A stretch of DNA of 40,732 bases, taken from contig NZ_SJEX01000047.1 of NCBI RefSeq assembly GCF_005930495.1, positions 1 to 40,732 of the forward strand. The letters run 5' to 3'. Under the pieces are notes generated by a model. That model searched no databases. It saw nothing but the letters and a program-made list of their open reading frames with translations, and was not told the origin of the DNA. This DNA comes from Modestobacter excelsi (GTDB lineage Bacteria > Actinomycetota > Actinomycetes > Mycobacteriales > Geodermatophilaceae). The position numbers were made by a program, and so were the translations under genes. Shown here in pieces: positions 1-8,015 of this stretch; the stretch's first letter is position 1, and every line of letters begins with the position of its first letter.

Positions 1-3
1 GAC

Positions 4-1038
4 ATGCCCATGCCCACCGACCACGAGCTGTTCGACCTCGGCGACGTCGTCCTGCAACGGGGCGCGACCCTGCGCGGAGCCCAGCTGGCCTACAAGACGT
101 ACGGCACGCTGAACGCCGACAAGTCCAACGTGATCGTCCATCCGACGTGGTACAGCGCCTGGCACGACGCCAACGAGTGGACGATCGGGAAGGGCAAGGC
201 CTGCGACCCGGACGAGTACTTCATCGTCGTCCCGAACCAGCTGAACAACGGCCTGTCGTCCTCCCCCAGCAACACGCCACCCCCGTACGACGGGCCGAAC
301 TTCCCGCCGGTCACCTTCTACGACCAGGTCGAGGTCCAGCACCGGCTGCTCACGGAGAAGTGGGGCATCGAGTCGATCGAGCTGGTGCTGGGGTCGTCCA
401 TGGGAGCAGGGCAGACCTACCAGTGGGCCGTGAGCCATCCCGAGATGGTGAAGCGGGCCGCGCCGATCGTCGGTTCGCCGGTCACCAGCGAGCACAACCA
501 GGTCTTCCTGAAGAGCCTCCGCGCCGCGCTCACCGCCGACCCCGTCTTCAACGGCGGGCGGTACTCCCCCGGCGCGCTGCCCACGGTCGGGCTCCGCGCC
601 TTCGCCCGGATCTACGCCGGTTGGGGGCTGTCCCAGGCCTTCTACTGGCAGCGCGAGTACCGCAACATCGGCTTCTCCTCGCTCGAGGACTTCCTCGTCG
701 GGTTCTGGGAGGGCTTCTGGCTCGACGACCGGGACCCGAACAACCTGCTGGGCATGCTGTGGACGTGGGAGCACGGCGACGTCGGACAGACGCCGGGGTT
801 CGACGGCGACACCGAGGCCGCGTTGCGGTCCATCCGCTGCCCGCTGCTCGCCATGCCCGGGAGGACCGACCTGTACTTCCCACCCGAGGACGAGGAGTGG
901 GCGTCCCAGTTCATCGCGAACGGGGAGGTCCGGGTGATCCCGAGCATCTACGGTCACTTCGCCGGGCTGGGCAACAACCCCGCCGACAACGACTTCATCG
1001 ACCACGCGCTCACGGCGCTGCTGGAGCGCCCCGTCTGA
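4..1038 (+). CDS. MetX-like alpha/beta-fold hydrolase/acyltransferase
   Basis: A 344-residue soluble alpha/beta-hydrolase-fold protein of the homoserine O-acetyltransferase-like group. The nucleophile elbow GSSMG (130-134) puts the catalytic Ser at 132. Asp289 in GRTDLYF and His318 in YGHFAG complete a plausible triad. The N-terminal segment with LAYKTYGTL and the PNQLNNGLSSSPSN stretch is typical of MetX-like proteins. Many relatives are not true MetX enzymes, so the acyl acceptor is unknown. The gene starts 4 bp into the window, so any operon partner upstream is not visible. It converges on the deacetylase gene, 44 bp away. An in-frame ATG two codons later is an alternative start. Confidence 0.85.
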   Translation: MPMPTDHELFDLGDVVLQRGATLRGAQLAYKTYGTLNADKSNVIVHPTWYSAWHDANEWTIGKGKACDPDEYFIVVPNQLNNGLSSSPSNTPPPYDGPNFPPVTFYDQVEVQHRLLTEKWGIESIELVLGSSMGAGQTYQWAVSHPEMVKRAAPIVGSPVTSEHNQVFLKSLRAALTADPVFNGGRYSPGALPTVGLRAFARIYAGWGLSQAFYWQREYRNIGFSSLEDFLVGFWEGFWLDDRDPNNLLGMLWTWEHGDVGQTPGFDGDTEAALRSIRCPLLAMPGRTDLYFPPEDEEWASQFIANGEVRVIPSIYGHFAGLGNNPADNDFIDHALTALLERPV

Positions 1039-1082
1039 GACCAGCGCCCGGGCGCCGTGCGGATGCGGTGACGGATTCGCGG

Positions 1083-1718
1083 TCAGCGGACGCAGTACCC
1101 CATGTCGGCCAGTCCGGCGAGGATCATGGGCAGTGCTTCGGGGGTGTTGGCTCCGGTGCCGTCGTGCAGGAGGATGACGCTGCCCGGCCGCACCGCCCGC
1201 AGCACGCGGTCCCGGACGGTCGTCGCGGGTGGATCGGCCCAGTCGCGCGGGTCGACCGTCCACAGCACCATCGAGGTGAGCCCGACGCCCGAGGCTGCCG
1301 CCTCCACCGTGGAGTTCGTCGCCCCGTACGGCGGGCGCCACTGCGTCGGTGTCGTCCCGGTCACCCGTGTGACGACGTCGTTGGTGTCCTGCAGTTCCGA
1401 CTCGACCTGCGCCCGGGCCAGCGTGGTGAGGTCCGGGTGGTCCCAGGAGTGGTTCCCGATGGTGTGGCCCTCCTGACTCTCGCGCTGGACGAGAGCGGGG
1501 TGGGCGCCGGCCATCTGGCCGACCACGAAGAAGGTCGCGGTCACCCCGTGTGCCGCGAGGGTGTCGAGGATGTCTGGCGTGGCCGTGCGGTTGGGACCGT
1601 CGTCGAAGGTCAGGCGGACGTGGCCGGCCCCGCACGGCTCCGGTGCCGCCTGAGCGGGAACGGCCGGCAGCAGCAGCCCGCAGACCGCCGCGATGACGAG
1701 CAACGTCCGAGACCGCAT
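1083..1718 (-). CDS. Secreted polysaccharide deacetylase (NodB/CE4 domain)
   Basis: A 211-residue protein with an N-terminal signal peptide (hydrophobic core about 5-20, cleavage after the AQA near 24) followed directly by a CE4 deacetylase domain. Motif 1 TFDDGP (37-42) supplies the catalytic Asp39 and metal Asp40. Motif 2 HSWDH supplies metal ligands His90 and His94. RPPYG (128-132) is motif 3, DPRDW (156-160) motif 4 and LLHDG (183-187) motif 5 with His185. All catalytic residues are present. The family removes acetyl groups from peptidoglycan, chitin or xylan; an exported single-domain form in an actinobacterium suggests a cell-wall or extracellular glycan substrate. I chose the ATG at 1718 because it precedes the signal peptide; the frame is open further upstream without recognisable protein. 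Confidence 0.88.
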   Translation of the reverse strand: MRSRTLLVIAAVCGLLLPAVPAQAAPEPCGAGHVRLTFDDGPNRTATPDILDTLAAHGVTATFFVVGQMAGAHPALVQRESQEGHTIGNHSWDHPDLTTLARAQVESELQDTNDVVTRVTGTTPTQWRPPYGATNSTVEAAASGVGLTSMVLWTVDPRDWADPPATTVRDRVLRAVRPGSVILLHDGTGANTPEALPMILAGLADMGYCVR

Positions 1719-2041
1719 GGGAAACGGTTGCACACCGCGCCGAGGCGCGCAGCAACTCGCGGCACCCGATTCCTCGAGTGCCCGGGATGACGACTCCCGC
1801 GGTGCCGCTCCGACCCGACCCGGGCGCTCACCGCAGAGCACGGCGCCCGGCCGCTGGGACCTGGTGCCGGAGTCAGCTCGAAGGTCAGCCCCCGAGGTCG
1901 GCGCGGTGGTCACCGCCCGTCCGAGGCACCGTCGTGGCAGGGGCCCCGGGCGAAGCAGGGGACCACGGCCACCGGCCGAGACCGACAGCGACCCCCGCCC
2001 GCGGACGGGTGGGGGTCGCTGTCGGTGCTGGGAGCGGTGGC
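1719..2041. other. Intergenic region between deacetylase and Rpf-like gene
   Basis: About 320 bp without a credible gene. It holds the strong terminator of the upstream minus-strand Rpf-like gene (1981-2026) and presumably the promoter of the deacetylase. Open frames across it on both strands have the arginine/proline-rich composition of GC-rich shadow frames. Confidence 0.6.
1981..2026 (-). terminator. Rho-independent-like terminator of the Rpf-like gene
   Basis: Arms 1981-2001 and 2006-2026 form a 21-bp stem with a single G-T wobble around a 4-nt loop. It begins 16 bp beyond the stop codon of the cell-wall hydrolase. There is no long U-tract, as is usual in high-GC actinobacteria. Confidence 0.8.
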
Positions 2042-3088
2042 TCAGCCCTCGTAGTTCACGTGGACGTGGTCCATGTGGTTCGCCGTGGCGCTGCCCCGGT
2101 CCTCCATCTGCTTCCAGGAGCCGGTCGGCGAGGTGAGGATCTCCTGCTCCCAGATGATGTAGTCCACACCGAGCTCGTCCCAGTGGGCGAGGTGGTAGGC
2201 GACGATCTCGTCGCCGAGGGCCGCGTTCTCGAGCACCATGTAGTCCACGGCCAGCCCGGACGGGTGGCCGCCCGGGTCGACCGCGCTGGCGCGGGTGCCG
2301 CCGAGGGTGATGCCGTCGGCGCCGGGGACGTTGCTGACGACCGCGTTCGCAGCGGCCTGCGCCTGCGGCTTGACCGCGCCGGCGCTGTTGGTGATGTGCG
2401 CCTCGGTGGTGGTCGCCACGAGCGTGTGGGTCGTGACGGGGGCGGGCGCCGCCACGACCGAGGTGGCCGGCGCGGCCCCGGAGGTCGCCAGCACCTGACC
2501 CGGGACGAGGACGTCCGGGTTGCTCCCGATGACGCCGGCGTTGAGCTGGTAGAGCTCGTGCCACGACTCACCGTGGGCGGCGGCGATCTTCGCCAGCGTG
2601 TCTCCCCGCACCACCGTGTAGGTGCCCGCCGGAGCGGCGTCCCCGGCGACCGAGACCTTCTCCGGCGCGGCGACCGGGGCGGGCGCGGGAGCAGGAGTCC
2701 CGACGGCGACCGCCGTGGTGCCGTCCGTCAGGCGCTTGCCACAGGTCGGCCAGGCGCCGATGCCCTGCCCGGCGAGGACCTTCTCGGCGATCTGGACCTG
2801 CTCGGCCGGCGTCGCCAGGTCCGCGCGGGCCGCGAGGCCGGTGCCGCCGTACCCGGCCCACGTCGACTGGCTGAACTGCAGGCCGCCGTAGTAGCCGTTG
2901 CCGGTGTTGATGTCCCAGTCCCCGCCGGACTCGCACTGGGCGACACCGGTCCAGTCGTGGGTGGTGGCGGCCTGCGCCGCCGGGGTGCTCAGGACGCTCA
3001 GTCCGACGACGGTCGCGCCTGCGGCGACGGGTACGCCGGCGAGGGCGTGCTTGGTGCGGACATAGCGGGGTGCGCGGTGCTTGGCCAT
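2042..3088 (-). CDS. Secreted Rpf-type transglycosylase with LysM and M15-like domain
   Basis: A 348-residue exported cell-wall hydrolase. The signal peptide spans about 1-41 (hydrophobic 17-33, AQA near 40). The Rpf/transglycosylase-like domain (42-118) has CESGG with catalytic Glu53, the GYYGGLQFSQSTW core, and Cys52/Cys116 placed for the family disulfide. An Ala/Pro linker leads to a LysM domain (about 156-200, starting YTVVRGDTLAKIA). The C-terminal domain (about 220-348) has GHPSGLAVD (His275, Asp282) and DHVH (His341, His343), the metal-ligand pattern of M15/VanY-like peptidases. It should cut glycan strands and perhaps peptide stems, as in spore or dormancy resuscitation. I chose ATG 3088 because GGAG lies 8 nt upstream and the signal peptide follows. 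It is controlled by the riboswitch in its leader. Confidence 0.88.
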   Translation of the reverse strand: MAKHRAPRYVRTKHALAGVPVAAGATVVGLSVLSTPAAQAATTHDWTGVAQCESGGDWDINTGNGYYGGLQFSQSTWAGYGGTGLAARADLATPAEQVQIAEKVLAGQGIGAWPTCGKRLTDGTTAVAVGTPAPAPAPVAAPEKVSVAGDAAPAGTYTVVRGDTLAKIAAAHGESWHELYQLNAGVIGSNPDVLVPGQVLATSGAAPATSVVAAPAPVTTHTLVATTTEAHITNSAGAVKPQAQAAANAVVSNVPGADGITLGGTRASAVDPGGHPSGLAVDYMVLENAALGDEIVAYHLAHWDELGVDYIIWEQEILTSPTGSWKQMEDRGSATANHMDHVHVNYEG

Positions 3089-3104
3089 GGTGATGTCTCC
3101 GATC

Positions 3105-3266
3105 ACCGCCTGCGGGGTCAGCTGTCGGGTTCGGGCGATCGGTGCCCGGCCGCGGTCTGCGGCTTCACCCCGAGGCGCCATGCCGGAGGCATGTGCGCCG
3201 AGTTCGTGGGTCCCCCACCCCTGCCCTGGGTTCTGATGAGGCAGCCGGTGGGCAGAGCTCGGCGGT
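3105..3266 (-). ncRNA. c-di-AMP riboswitch (ydaO-yuaA class) in the leader of the Rpf-like gene
   Basis: The minus-strand leader carries the class hallmarks in order: GCCGAG after the 5' P1 strand, GGGGGACCCACGAA (3216-3203), GGGGTGAAGCC (3171-3161) and CCCGACAGCTGACC (3129-3116). P1 closes perfectly: ACCGCC (3266-3261) pairs with GGCGGT (3110-3105). The start codon lies 17 nt past P1 and the SD (3100-3097) begins 5 nt past it. ydaO riboswitches are known OFF switches for c-di-AMP and often precede rpf and NlpC/P60 genes in actinobacteria. The closeness to the SD suggests translational control, which is inference. Confidence 0.88.
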
Positions 3267-3275
3267 CCGGCGCCA

Positions 3276-3332
3276 CGCTCACGGGTTGGGTGAGCGCCAC
3301 AAGAAGTTATGAGTCGACTTGTCGACTGTCGT
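3276..3332 (-). promoter_or_regulatory. Candidate promoter, operator-like palindrome and 5' hairpin for the riboswitch transcript
   Basis: On the minus strand ACGACA (3332-3327) and TAACTT (3309-3304) lie 17 nt apart, a fair actinobacterial promoter. The spacer holds an inverted repeat AGTCGAC-TT-GTCGACT (3312-3327 on the plus strand). Just downstream a 7-bp hairpin (3276-3282 with 3290-3296) would sit at the 5' end of the transcript before the aptamer. These are sequence-only predictions. Confidence 0.45.
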
Positions 3333-3456
3333 CGTGATGCGCGTCACTCTTCCGTTTCGGGCGGCGTTTCCGCTGGTCCGAGAGGAGGGTTCTCGGCACG
3401 GCGGCCGGCCCCGCCCGGCGAGTCCGCCCCGGCGTGTCGGCCGATCGTGCGCTGCC

Positions 3457-3942
3457 TCACGCGGACCGCGGGTCCCGCAGGGACGTCAGGAGGTCGGCGA
3501 AGGCGTGGTCGACCCGATCGGTGTCGCCGGTGGCGTCCAGGTCCATGATCAGCCCGCGGATGACGGCGAGGACGAGCGTCGCCAGCTCCGGACGCCCGAG
3601 GGTGCGGAGCCCGTCCTCCAGCGGTGGGAGCCGGTCCGTCGTGGCCTCCCGCCGGAAGCCGGGCCACAGCTGTTGCTCCGCGTCCTCCCGCAGCCGCCCT
3701 GACATGCTCAGGTAGCGCCGCCCCCCTCGACCCGTCATGCCGGCCCAGGCGCGGCCGAGCGTCGTCAGGTGGTCCTCGTCCGGCCGCACCCGCAGCAGCG
3801 CCTCGAAGTCCTGCCGCTGACGGCTCCGCGCCCGCTGCAGCACCGCGCGGAGCAGCGCCTCCTTCGTGCCGAAGTGGTACAGCAGCATCCGGGTCGAGGT
3901 GCCGGAGGCGACGGCGAATGCCTCAGCGGCTGTCCGCCGGCA
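3457..3942 (-). pseudogene. 5'-truncated TetR-family regulator
   Basis: The frame reads as the recognition helix and ligand domain of a TetR regulator: from about 3936, TAAEAFAVASGTSTRMLLYHFGTK..., then a regular C-terminal domain to the stop at 3457. Helix 1 and the turn before the recognition helix, normally 30-40 residues more, are missing. The upstream bases instead encode the end of the UspA gene in another frame and read as junk in this one. The only ATG in the conserved part (3888, giving 143 residues) would drop most of the HTH. A 5' deletion that joined it to the UspA gene explains this best; a truncated, non-DNA-binding protein is possible. Confidence 0.65.
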
Positions 3943-4501
3943 CCGGGTCGGCGTGCCGGCGCTGCCGGTGCAGCCGCAGCCGGTGGTGGTGGGCCTCCGG
4001 CGAGTGGACCACCGTGACCGGGCAGGTCGCGTGCATCGCGCACTGGATGCTCGTCGAGCCGAGCAGCACGGTGTGGAAGCCACCGTGCCCCCGGCTGCCC
4101 ACCACCAGCAGGTCCGCGCCGTCCGACTCGCGGACGAGCACGTCCGCCGGGGAGCCGGGCACCGCGTGGACCTGCACCTCCGGCATCGCGCCGGCCGATC
4201 CGCCCGCGGCCGCGTCGACCACCGCGCGGACCCTGTCCACGCACTGGCTCCTCAGCGTGTCCCGGATCCGCGCCTCCTCGGTCGCGCCGAGTCCGCTGAA
4301 CTCCCCCTGCCAGGCCGGCACCCGGTAGGCGATGACCGCCACGACCGGCACGCCACGCCGCGCCGCGTCCTCGAGCGCGAACCCCAGCGCCGCCTGGGAG
4401 CCCGCCGAGCCGTCGACCGCCACCACCACCCGGGGCCCGCGCGAGACCTCGGGTCCGGCCGAGGGCTGCTCCACGTACAGCGACTCCTCCTCGTCGTGCA
4501 C
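3923..4501 (-). CDS. Universal stress protein (UspA family)
   Basis: A 192-residue single-domain Usp. It opens with a short acidic tail, then VVVAVDGSAGSQAAL (beta-1 and the adenine-site Asp), and ends with the ATP-binding signature GSRGHGGFHTVLLGSTS followed by CPVTVVHSPEA. The G2xG9xG(S/T) pattern is intact, so nucleotide binding is likely. The role is general stress tolerance, with no specific substrate. The start is GTG 4501 or the adjacent GTG 4504; AGGAGG lies 7 nt before 4501. After TVVHSPEA, where Usp domains normally end, a His/Arg-rich tail of about 22 residues follows, overlapping the truncated TetR frame. The tail looks like read-through into foreign sequence. Confidence 0.85.
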   Translation of the reverse strand: MHDEEESLYVEQPSAGPEVSRGPRVVVAVDGSAGSQAALGFALEDAARRGVPVVAVIAYRVPAWQGEFSGLGATEEARIRDTLRSQCVDRVRAVVDAAAGGSAGAMPEVQVHAVPGSPADVLVRESDGADLLVVGSRGHGGFHTVLLGSTSIQCAMHATCPVTVVHSPEAHHHRLRLHRQRRHADPVPADSR

Positions 4502-4610
4502 CACGCCACCTCCTCCGCTCCGCCTCACCCGGATGGTCCTCCGACCGGGCAGCGGCCACCAGGGCCCACCGACCCCGGTGCACCGAGGTGCCCCGGGCGG
4601 CCCCCGGACC

Positions 4611-5393
4611 TCACGCTCCGGGCGCGTCCCCCTCGGGACGACGGGCGGCGTCAGCGCTGAGGTGCTCGGCGAAGAAGGCCTCGATGCGTGCCCACGCATC
4701 GGCCGCGGCGACCGGGTCGGGCTGGAACTTCAGCACCCGGCGCAGCAACGGGCGCAGCACCCGGGGCCCGGGGTCGGTGTCGTCGAGGAAGCCGTGCCCC
4801 GCCGTCGGGTACTCGTGGACGTCGTGCGGCACACCCAGCCGGGTCAGCACCCCCTCCAGCTGCGCCGCAGTCCCGCGCAGCGCGGGGTCACGACCGCCGT
4901 AGCTGGCCACGATCGGGCAGGCGCCGGCCAGGGCACGGTCCGGGTCCTCCGGCAGGCGGGCGTAGTTGGCCGACGACACGTCGAATCCGCGCGGTGCGGT
5001 CAGCAGCGCGAAGCCGCCGCCCATGCAGAACCCCAGGACGCCGATCCGCCCGGTGCAGTCGGGCAGCGATGCCAGGTGGGTGCGGGCGGCCTCCACGTCG
5101 ACGAACGCCCGGCCGGACCCGGCGGCGATCGCGCGGAACGTCGGCACCAGGCAGCGCCGCGCCCCGCCGGCGGTGAACAGGTCGGGCATCAGGGACAGGT
5201 AGCCCGCGGCGGCCATCCGCTCCACCTGCCGCCGCATGACGTCGTCGATGCCGAACAGCTCGTGCACCAGCACCACGCCCGGCCAGGGTCCCGGTCCCGG
5301 GGGGATGCCGAGCACGCCGCGCAGTCCCGGCGTCCCGCCTGCGCCGCTGGTCAGCACGACGTCCTGCAGTCGCGGACCGTGGGGATCGGTCAT
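4611..5393 (-). CDS. Dienelactone hydrolase family protein
   Basis: A 260-residue cytosolic alpha/beta hydrolase of the dienelactone hydrolase family. The nucleophile is Cys123 in GFCMGG, the hallmark of the family in place of Ser. Asp169 in YGGRDP and His200 in TAGHGF complete the triad, and Glu45 in LVHELFG is the second-site acid. Classical members open dienelactones in chlorocatechol breakdown, but many actinobacterial homologues have unknown substrates. The ATG at 5393 has a good ribosome site (AGGGAGG about 8 nt upstream). The gene is divergent from the flavin monooxygenase 174 bp away, an arrangement consistent with a small aromatic-degradation pair, though no further pathway gene is nearby. 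Confidence 0.88.
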   Translation of the reverse strand: MTDPHGPRLQDVVLTSGAGGTPGLRGVLGIPPGPGPWPGVVLVHELFGIDDVMRRQVERMAAAGYLSLMPDLFTAGGARRCLVPTFRAIAAGSGRAFVDVEAARTHLASLPDCTGRIGVLGFCMGGGFALLTAPRGFDVSSANYARLPEDPDRALAGACPIVASYGGRDPALRGTAAQLEGVLTRLGVPHDVHEYPTAGHGFLDDTDPGPRVLRPLLRRVLKFQPDPVAAADAWARIEAFFAEHLSADAARRPEGDAPGA

Positions 5394-5567
5394 CGTCCGG
5401 CCTCCCTGCTGCCTGCTCCCGCTGGGGAGAGGAGCGATGCTGGCAGAGCCGCGCCCGCGTGTCACCCCGCACGGCGCGCAGCAGGGGCTGGGCAGCGGGT
5501 GGCCGGGTGTGGGGGAATGCACCCGGCTCCCTCGAGGGGCGGACTCGACGCGGGATCGGGGGACGCG

Positions 5568-6755
5568 ATGAGAGCAGTCGTGGTGGGTGGCGGGGTCGCC
5601 GGACCGGTCGCCGCCATGGCCCTGCAGAAGGCGGGCATCGGCGCGACCGTCCACGAGGCGCACCCCGCTCCGGACGGCGACGTCGGGGCGTGGCTGGGCG
5701 TCCAGGTCAACGGCCTGGACGCGCTGCGGGTGATCGAGGCGGACCAGGTGGTCCGCGAGGTCGGCCATCCGACGCCGGTGATCGAGTTCCGCAGCGGCAC
5801 CGGCAGGCGGCTGGGCGAGCTCCCGACCGGTCGCGACGGGGTCGTCGGTGTGTCGGTGCAGCGCTCCGAGCTGTACCGGGCGTTGCACGCCGAGGCGCTG
5901 CGCCGGGGCATCGAGGTGCGCTACGGCTCCCGGCTGGTCGATGCCCGCAGCACCCCCGACGGCGTGACGGCGACCTTCGCCGACGGCAGCACCGAGTCGG
6001 CCGACCTGCTCGTCGGTGCCGACGGCGTTCGCTCGTCGGTGCGCGCACTGCTGGACCCGGACGCCGCACCGCCCCGCTTCGTCCCGGTGCTGAACACCGC
6101 CGGCTACTCCGCGCACACCCCGGCCGGCGCGGAGGTGGGTCGGCTGACGATGGTCATGGGCCGACGGTCCTTCTTCGGCTGGCTCCCTTCACCGGACGGC
6201 CGGACGTGGTGGTTCGCCAACCCGCCCGCGCGACAGGAGCCGGCGGACGGCGCGGTCGCCGCTCGGTCCGACGCGGAGTGGCGTGCCCTGCTGCGCGACC
6301 TCCACGGAGCCGACCGGTCCCCCGCCGTCGCCCTCGTCGACGCGACGCCGCACCAGCTGCGGGGGTGGACGACGTACGACGTCCCGTCCGTGCGCCGCTG
6401 GCACGACGGGCAGCGCGTGGTGCTCATCGGGGACGCCGCGCACGCGACGTCGCCGGCCGCCGGCCAGGGATCGTCGCTGGCCATCGAGGACGCCGTCGTC
6501 CTCGCCCGCTGCCTCCGCGACCTGCCCGTGCCCGCGGCGCTGCCGGCCTACGAGCGCGCGCGGCGCGACCGGACCCAGCGGGTCGTCGCCCAGGGCTTCC
6601 GGACCAGCAGCGCCAAGTCGCCGCCCGCGGTGGGCCGCGTCGTCCGCGACCTGGTCATGCCGGTGGTGCTGCGGTACCGGGACCCGCGCGCCTGGGTCCG
6701 CGACCACCACGTCGACTGGGACGCGCATGCCGCGACCGGCCGGACACCTGCCTGA
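5568..6755 (+). CDS. FAD-dependent monooxygenase (PHBH-like)
   Basis: A 395-residue class A flavoprotein monooxygenase. It begins MRAVVVGGGVAGPVAAMAL, the dinucleotide-binding GxGxxG at residues 7-12. It then has the DG motif region LLVGADGVRSSVR around 151-163 and the GDAAHATSP motif that binds the FAD ribityl and diphosphate, followed by GQGSSLAIEDA. These enzymes use NAD(P)H and O2 to hydroxylate aromatic or polyketide-like substrates; the substrate cannot be read from sequence. The start is ATG 5568, directly before the Rossmann strand; the frame is open far upstream but that part overlaps the opposite-strand gene. It converges on the SDR gene with 8 bp between stops. Confidence 0.87.
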   Translation: MRAVVVGGGVAGPVAAMALQKAGIGATVHEAHPAPDGDVGAWLGVQVNGLDALRVIEADQVVREVGHPTPVIEFRSGTGRRLGELPTGRDGVVGVSVQRSELYRALHAEALRRGIEVRYGSRLVDARSTPDGVTATFADGSTESADLLVGADGVRSSVRALLDPDAAPPRFVPVLNTAGYSAHTPAGAEVGRLTMVMGRRSFFGWLPSPDGRTWWFANPPARQEPADGAVAARSDAEWRALLRDLHGADRSPAVALVDATPHQLRGWTTYDVPSVRRWHDGQRVVLIGDAAHATSPAAGQGSSLAIEDAVVLARCLRDLPVPAALPAYERARRDRTQRVVAQGFRTSSAKSPPAVGRVVRDLVMPVVLRYRDPRAWVRDHHVDWDAHAATGRTPA

Positions 6756-6763
6756 GACGCTGC

Positions 6764-7531
6764 TCAGAAGACGGTGTACCCGCCGTCGACCACGAGCACC
6801 GAGCCGGTCATGAACGACGACGCGGGGCTGGCCAGGAACACCACCGCCGGGGCGATCTCCTCGGGCTCGGCCGCGCGCTGCAGCGGTGCGTCGTCGACCC
6901 AGTGCCGCTTGAACTGCGGCTGGTCGATCGGCGTCATGTCGGTGCGGACGTAGCCCGGGGCGACCGCGTTGACCCGGACGCCGTGCGGCGCCCACTCCGC
7001 GGCCAGCGACTTCGTCAGGTGGTGCACCGCGGCCTTGGAGGCGTTGTAGGCCGGCTGCCACTGCGGGCGGTTCACGATCTGCCCGGACATCGACCCGATG
7101 TTGACGATCACGCCCCCGCCCGCGCCGATCATCTGCTCGCCGAAGACCTGGCAGCCGTGCCAGACACCGTTCACGTTGACCCGCATGACCTCGTCCCACT
7201 CGTCCTCGGTCACCTCGAGCGCCGGTCGGTGGATGCAGGCGCCGGCGTTGTTGACCAGCACGTCGGCCCGGCCGAGGTCCGCCGCGATCTCCCGGGCGAC
7301 CGCCACGACGGATCCCCGGTCCGCGACGTCGGCGCGGAAGGCCGCGGCCCGGACGCCCGCGGCGGTCAGCTCCTCGACGACCGCGCTGCTCGCGGCTGCG
7401 TCCCGCGCCACGATCGCGATCGTGGCGCCGGCCTCCCCCAGCGCACGGGCGAAGGCCCGCCCCAGGCCGCGGTTCCCGCCGGTGACCACGGCGACCTTGC
7501 CGTCCAGCCGGAAGCTGTCGAGGACCGTCAT
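6764..7531 (-). CDS. SDR-family oxidoreductase
   Basis: A 255-residue classical short-chain dehydrogenase/reductase. It has the cofactor motif TGGNRGLG (17-24), NNAG (94-97), catalytic Ser147, Tyr162 and Lys166 (YNASK), and the family C-terminal end VVDGGYTVF. An Arg42-rather-than-Asp context after beta-2 (IVARD) hints at NADP(H) preference, a weak inference. Substrates of this group include sugars, 3-oxoacyl thioesters and secondary alcohols. It is divergent from the PspC gene with 94 bp between starts. The ATG at 7531 was chosen because the N-terminal DSFRLDGKVAVVTGG is the standard length; the open frame continues upstream as proline/glycine-rich shadow sequence. Confidence 0.88.
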   Translation of the reverse strand: MTVLDSFRLDGKVAVVTGGNRGLGRAFARALGEAGATIAIVARDAAASSAVVEELTAAGVRAAAFRADVADRGSVVAVAREIAADLGRADVLVNNAGACIHRPALEVTEDEWDEVMRVNVNGVWHGCQVFGEQMIGAGGGVIVNIGSMSGQIVNRPQWQPAYNASKAAVHHLTKSLAAEWAPHGVRVNAVAPGYVRTDMTPIDQPQFKRHWVDDAPLQRAAEPEEIAPAVVFLASPASSFMTGSVLVVDGGYTVF

Positions 7532-7625
7532 GCGGCGACCGTCCCACACCACCGCCCGCACGTCCTGGCGGAGCGGGGACGTACCCCGTTGTGGAGCGAC
7601 CAGCGCGCGAGGAGCCTTGCGGGGC

Positions 7626-7985
7626 ATGACAGCCACACCGCCTCCCGGCCCCCCGACGCCTCCTCCGCCTCCGGCCGACGGGCCGCCGCCCTCCTGGCAG
7701 CAGGCGCCTCCGCCCCCGGCAGCCTCGGTGCCGCCGCGTCCGGCGCTCCGGCGGAGCACCACCAACCGGGTGCTCGGCGGGGTGTGCGGTGGCCTGGCGG
7801 AGTACACCGGCGTCGAGGCGCTGCTCTGGCGCATCGGCTTCGTCGCGCTGGCCTTCCTCGGCGCGGGCGTCCTGGTGTACCCGCTGCTCTGGATCCTGCT
7901 GCCGGCCGGCACGGCCCCGGCCGAGGCCGCCCCGGCACCCCGCCTGCGCGAGACCCTGCAGAACGGCCGGACCCCCAACCGCTGA
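7626..7985 (+). CDS. PspC-domain membrane protein
   Basis: A 119-residue protein with a Pro-rich cytosolic N-terminus (about 1-40) followed by a PspC domain: RSTTNRVLGGVCGGLAEYTGVEALLWRIGF with the family GGVCGGLA core, then a hydrophobic segment of about 25 residues (FVALAFLGAG... to ILLPA). PspC proteins act in envelope-stress sensing; in actinobacteria single-domain forms are common and poorly studied. The start ATG at 7626 is supported by GAGGAG about 12 nt upstream and by the divergent SDR start. The stop lies 30 bp from the convergent MMPL gene. Confidence 0.82.
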   Translation: MTATPPPGPPTPPPPPADGPPPSWQQAPPPPAASVPPRPALRRSTTNRVLGGVCGGLAEYTGVEALLWRIGFVALAFLGAGVLVYPLLWILLPAGTAPAEAAPAPRLRETLQNGRTPNR

Positions 7986-8015
7986 GTCGCCGTCCCGGGC
8001 GGCGGAGCTCGTCGG

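Noticed and set aside
1045..1056. GC-only palindrome between the MetX-like and deacetylase genes
   Set aside because: It has no loop and is expected by chance at this base composition.
147..1790. Long plus-strand open frame over the MetX-like and deacetylase genes
   Set aside because: Arginine/proline-rich composition without any domain; it crosses two real genes in other frames, typical of GC-rich shadow frames.
3943..4083. Extension of the TetR frame upstream to an ATG at 4083
   Set aside because: The added residues are Cys/Thr/Arg-rich junk overlapping the UspA gene; no helix 1 of a TetR HTH can be recognised.
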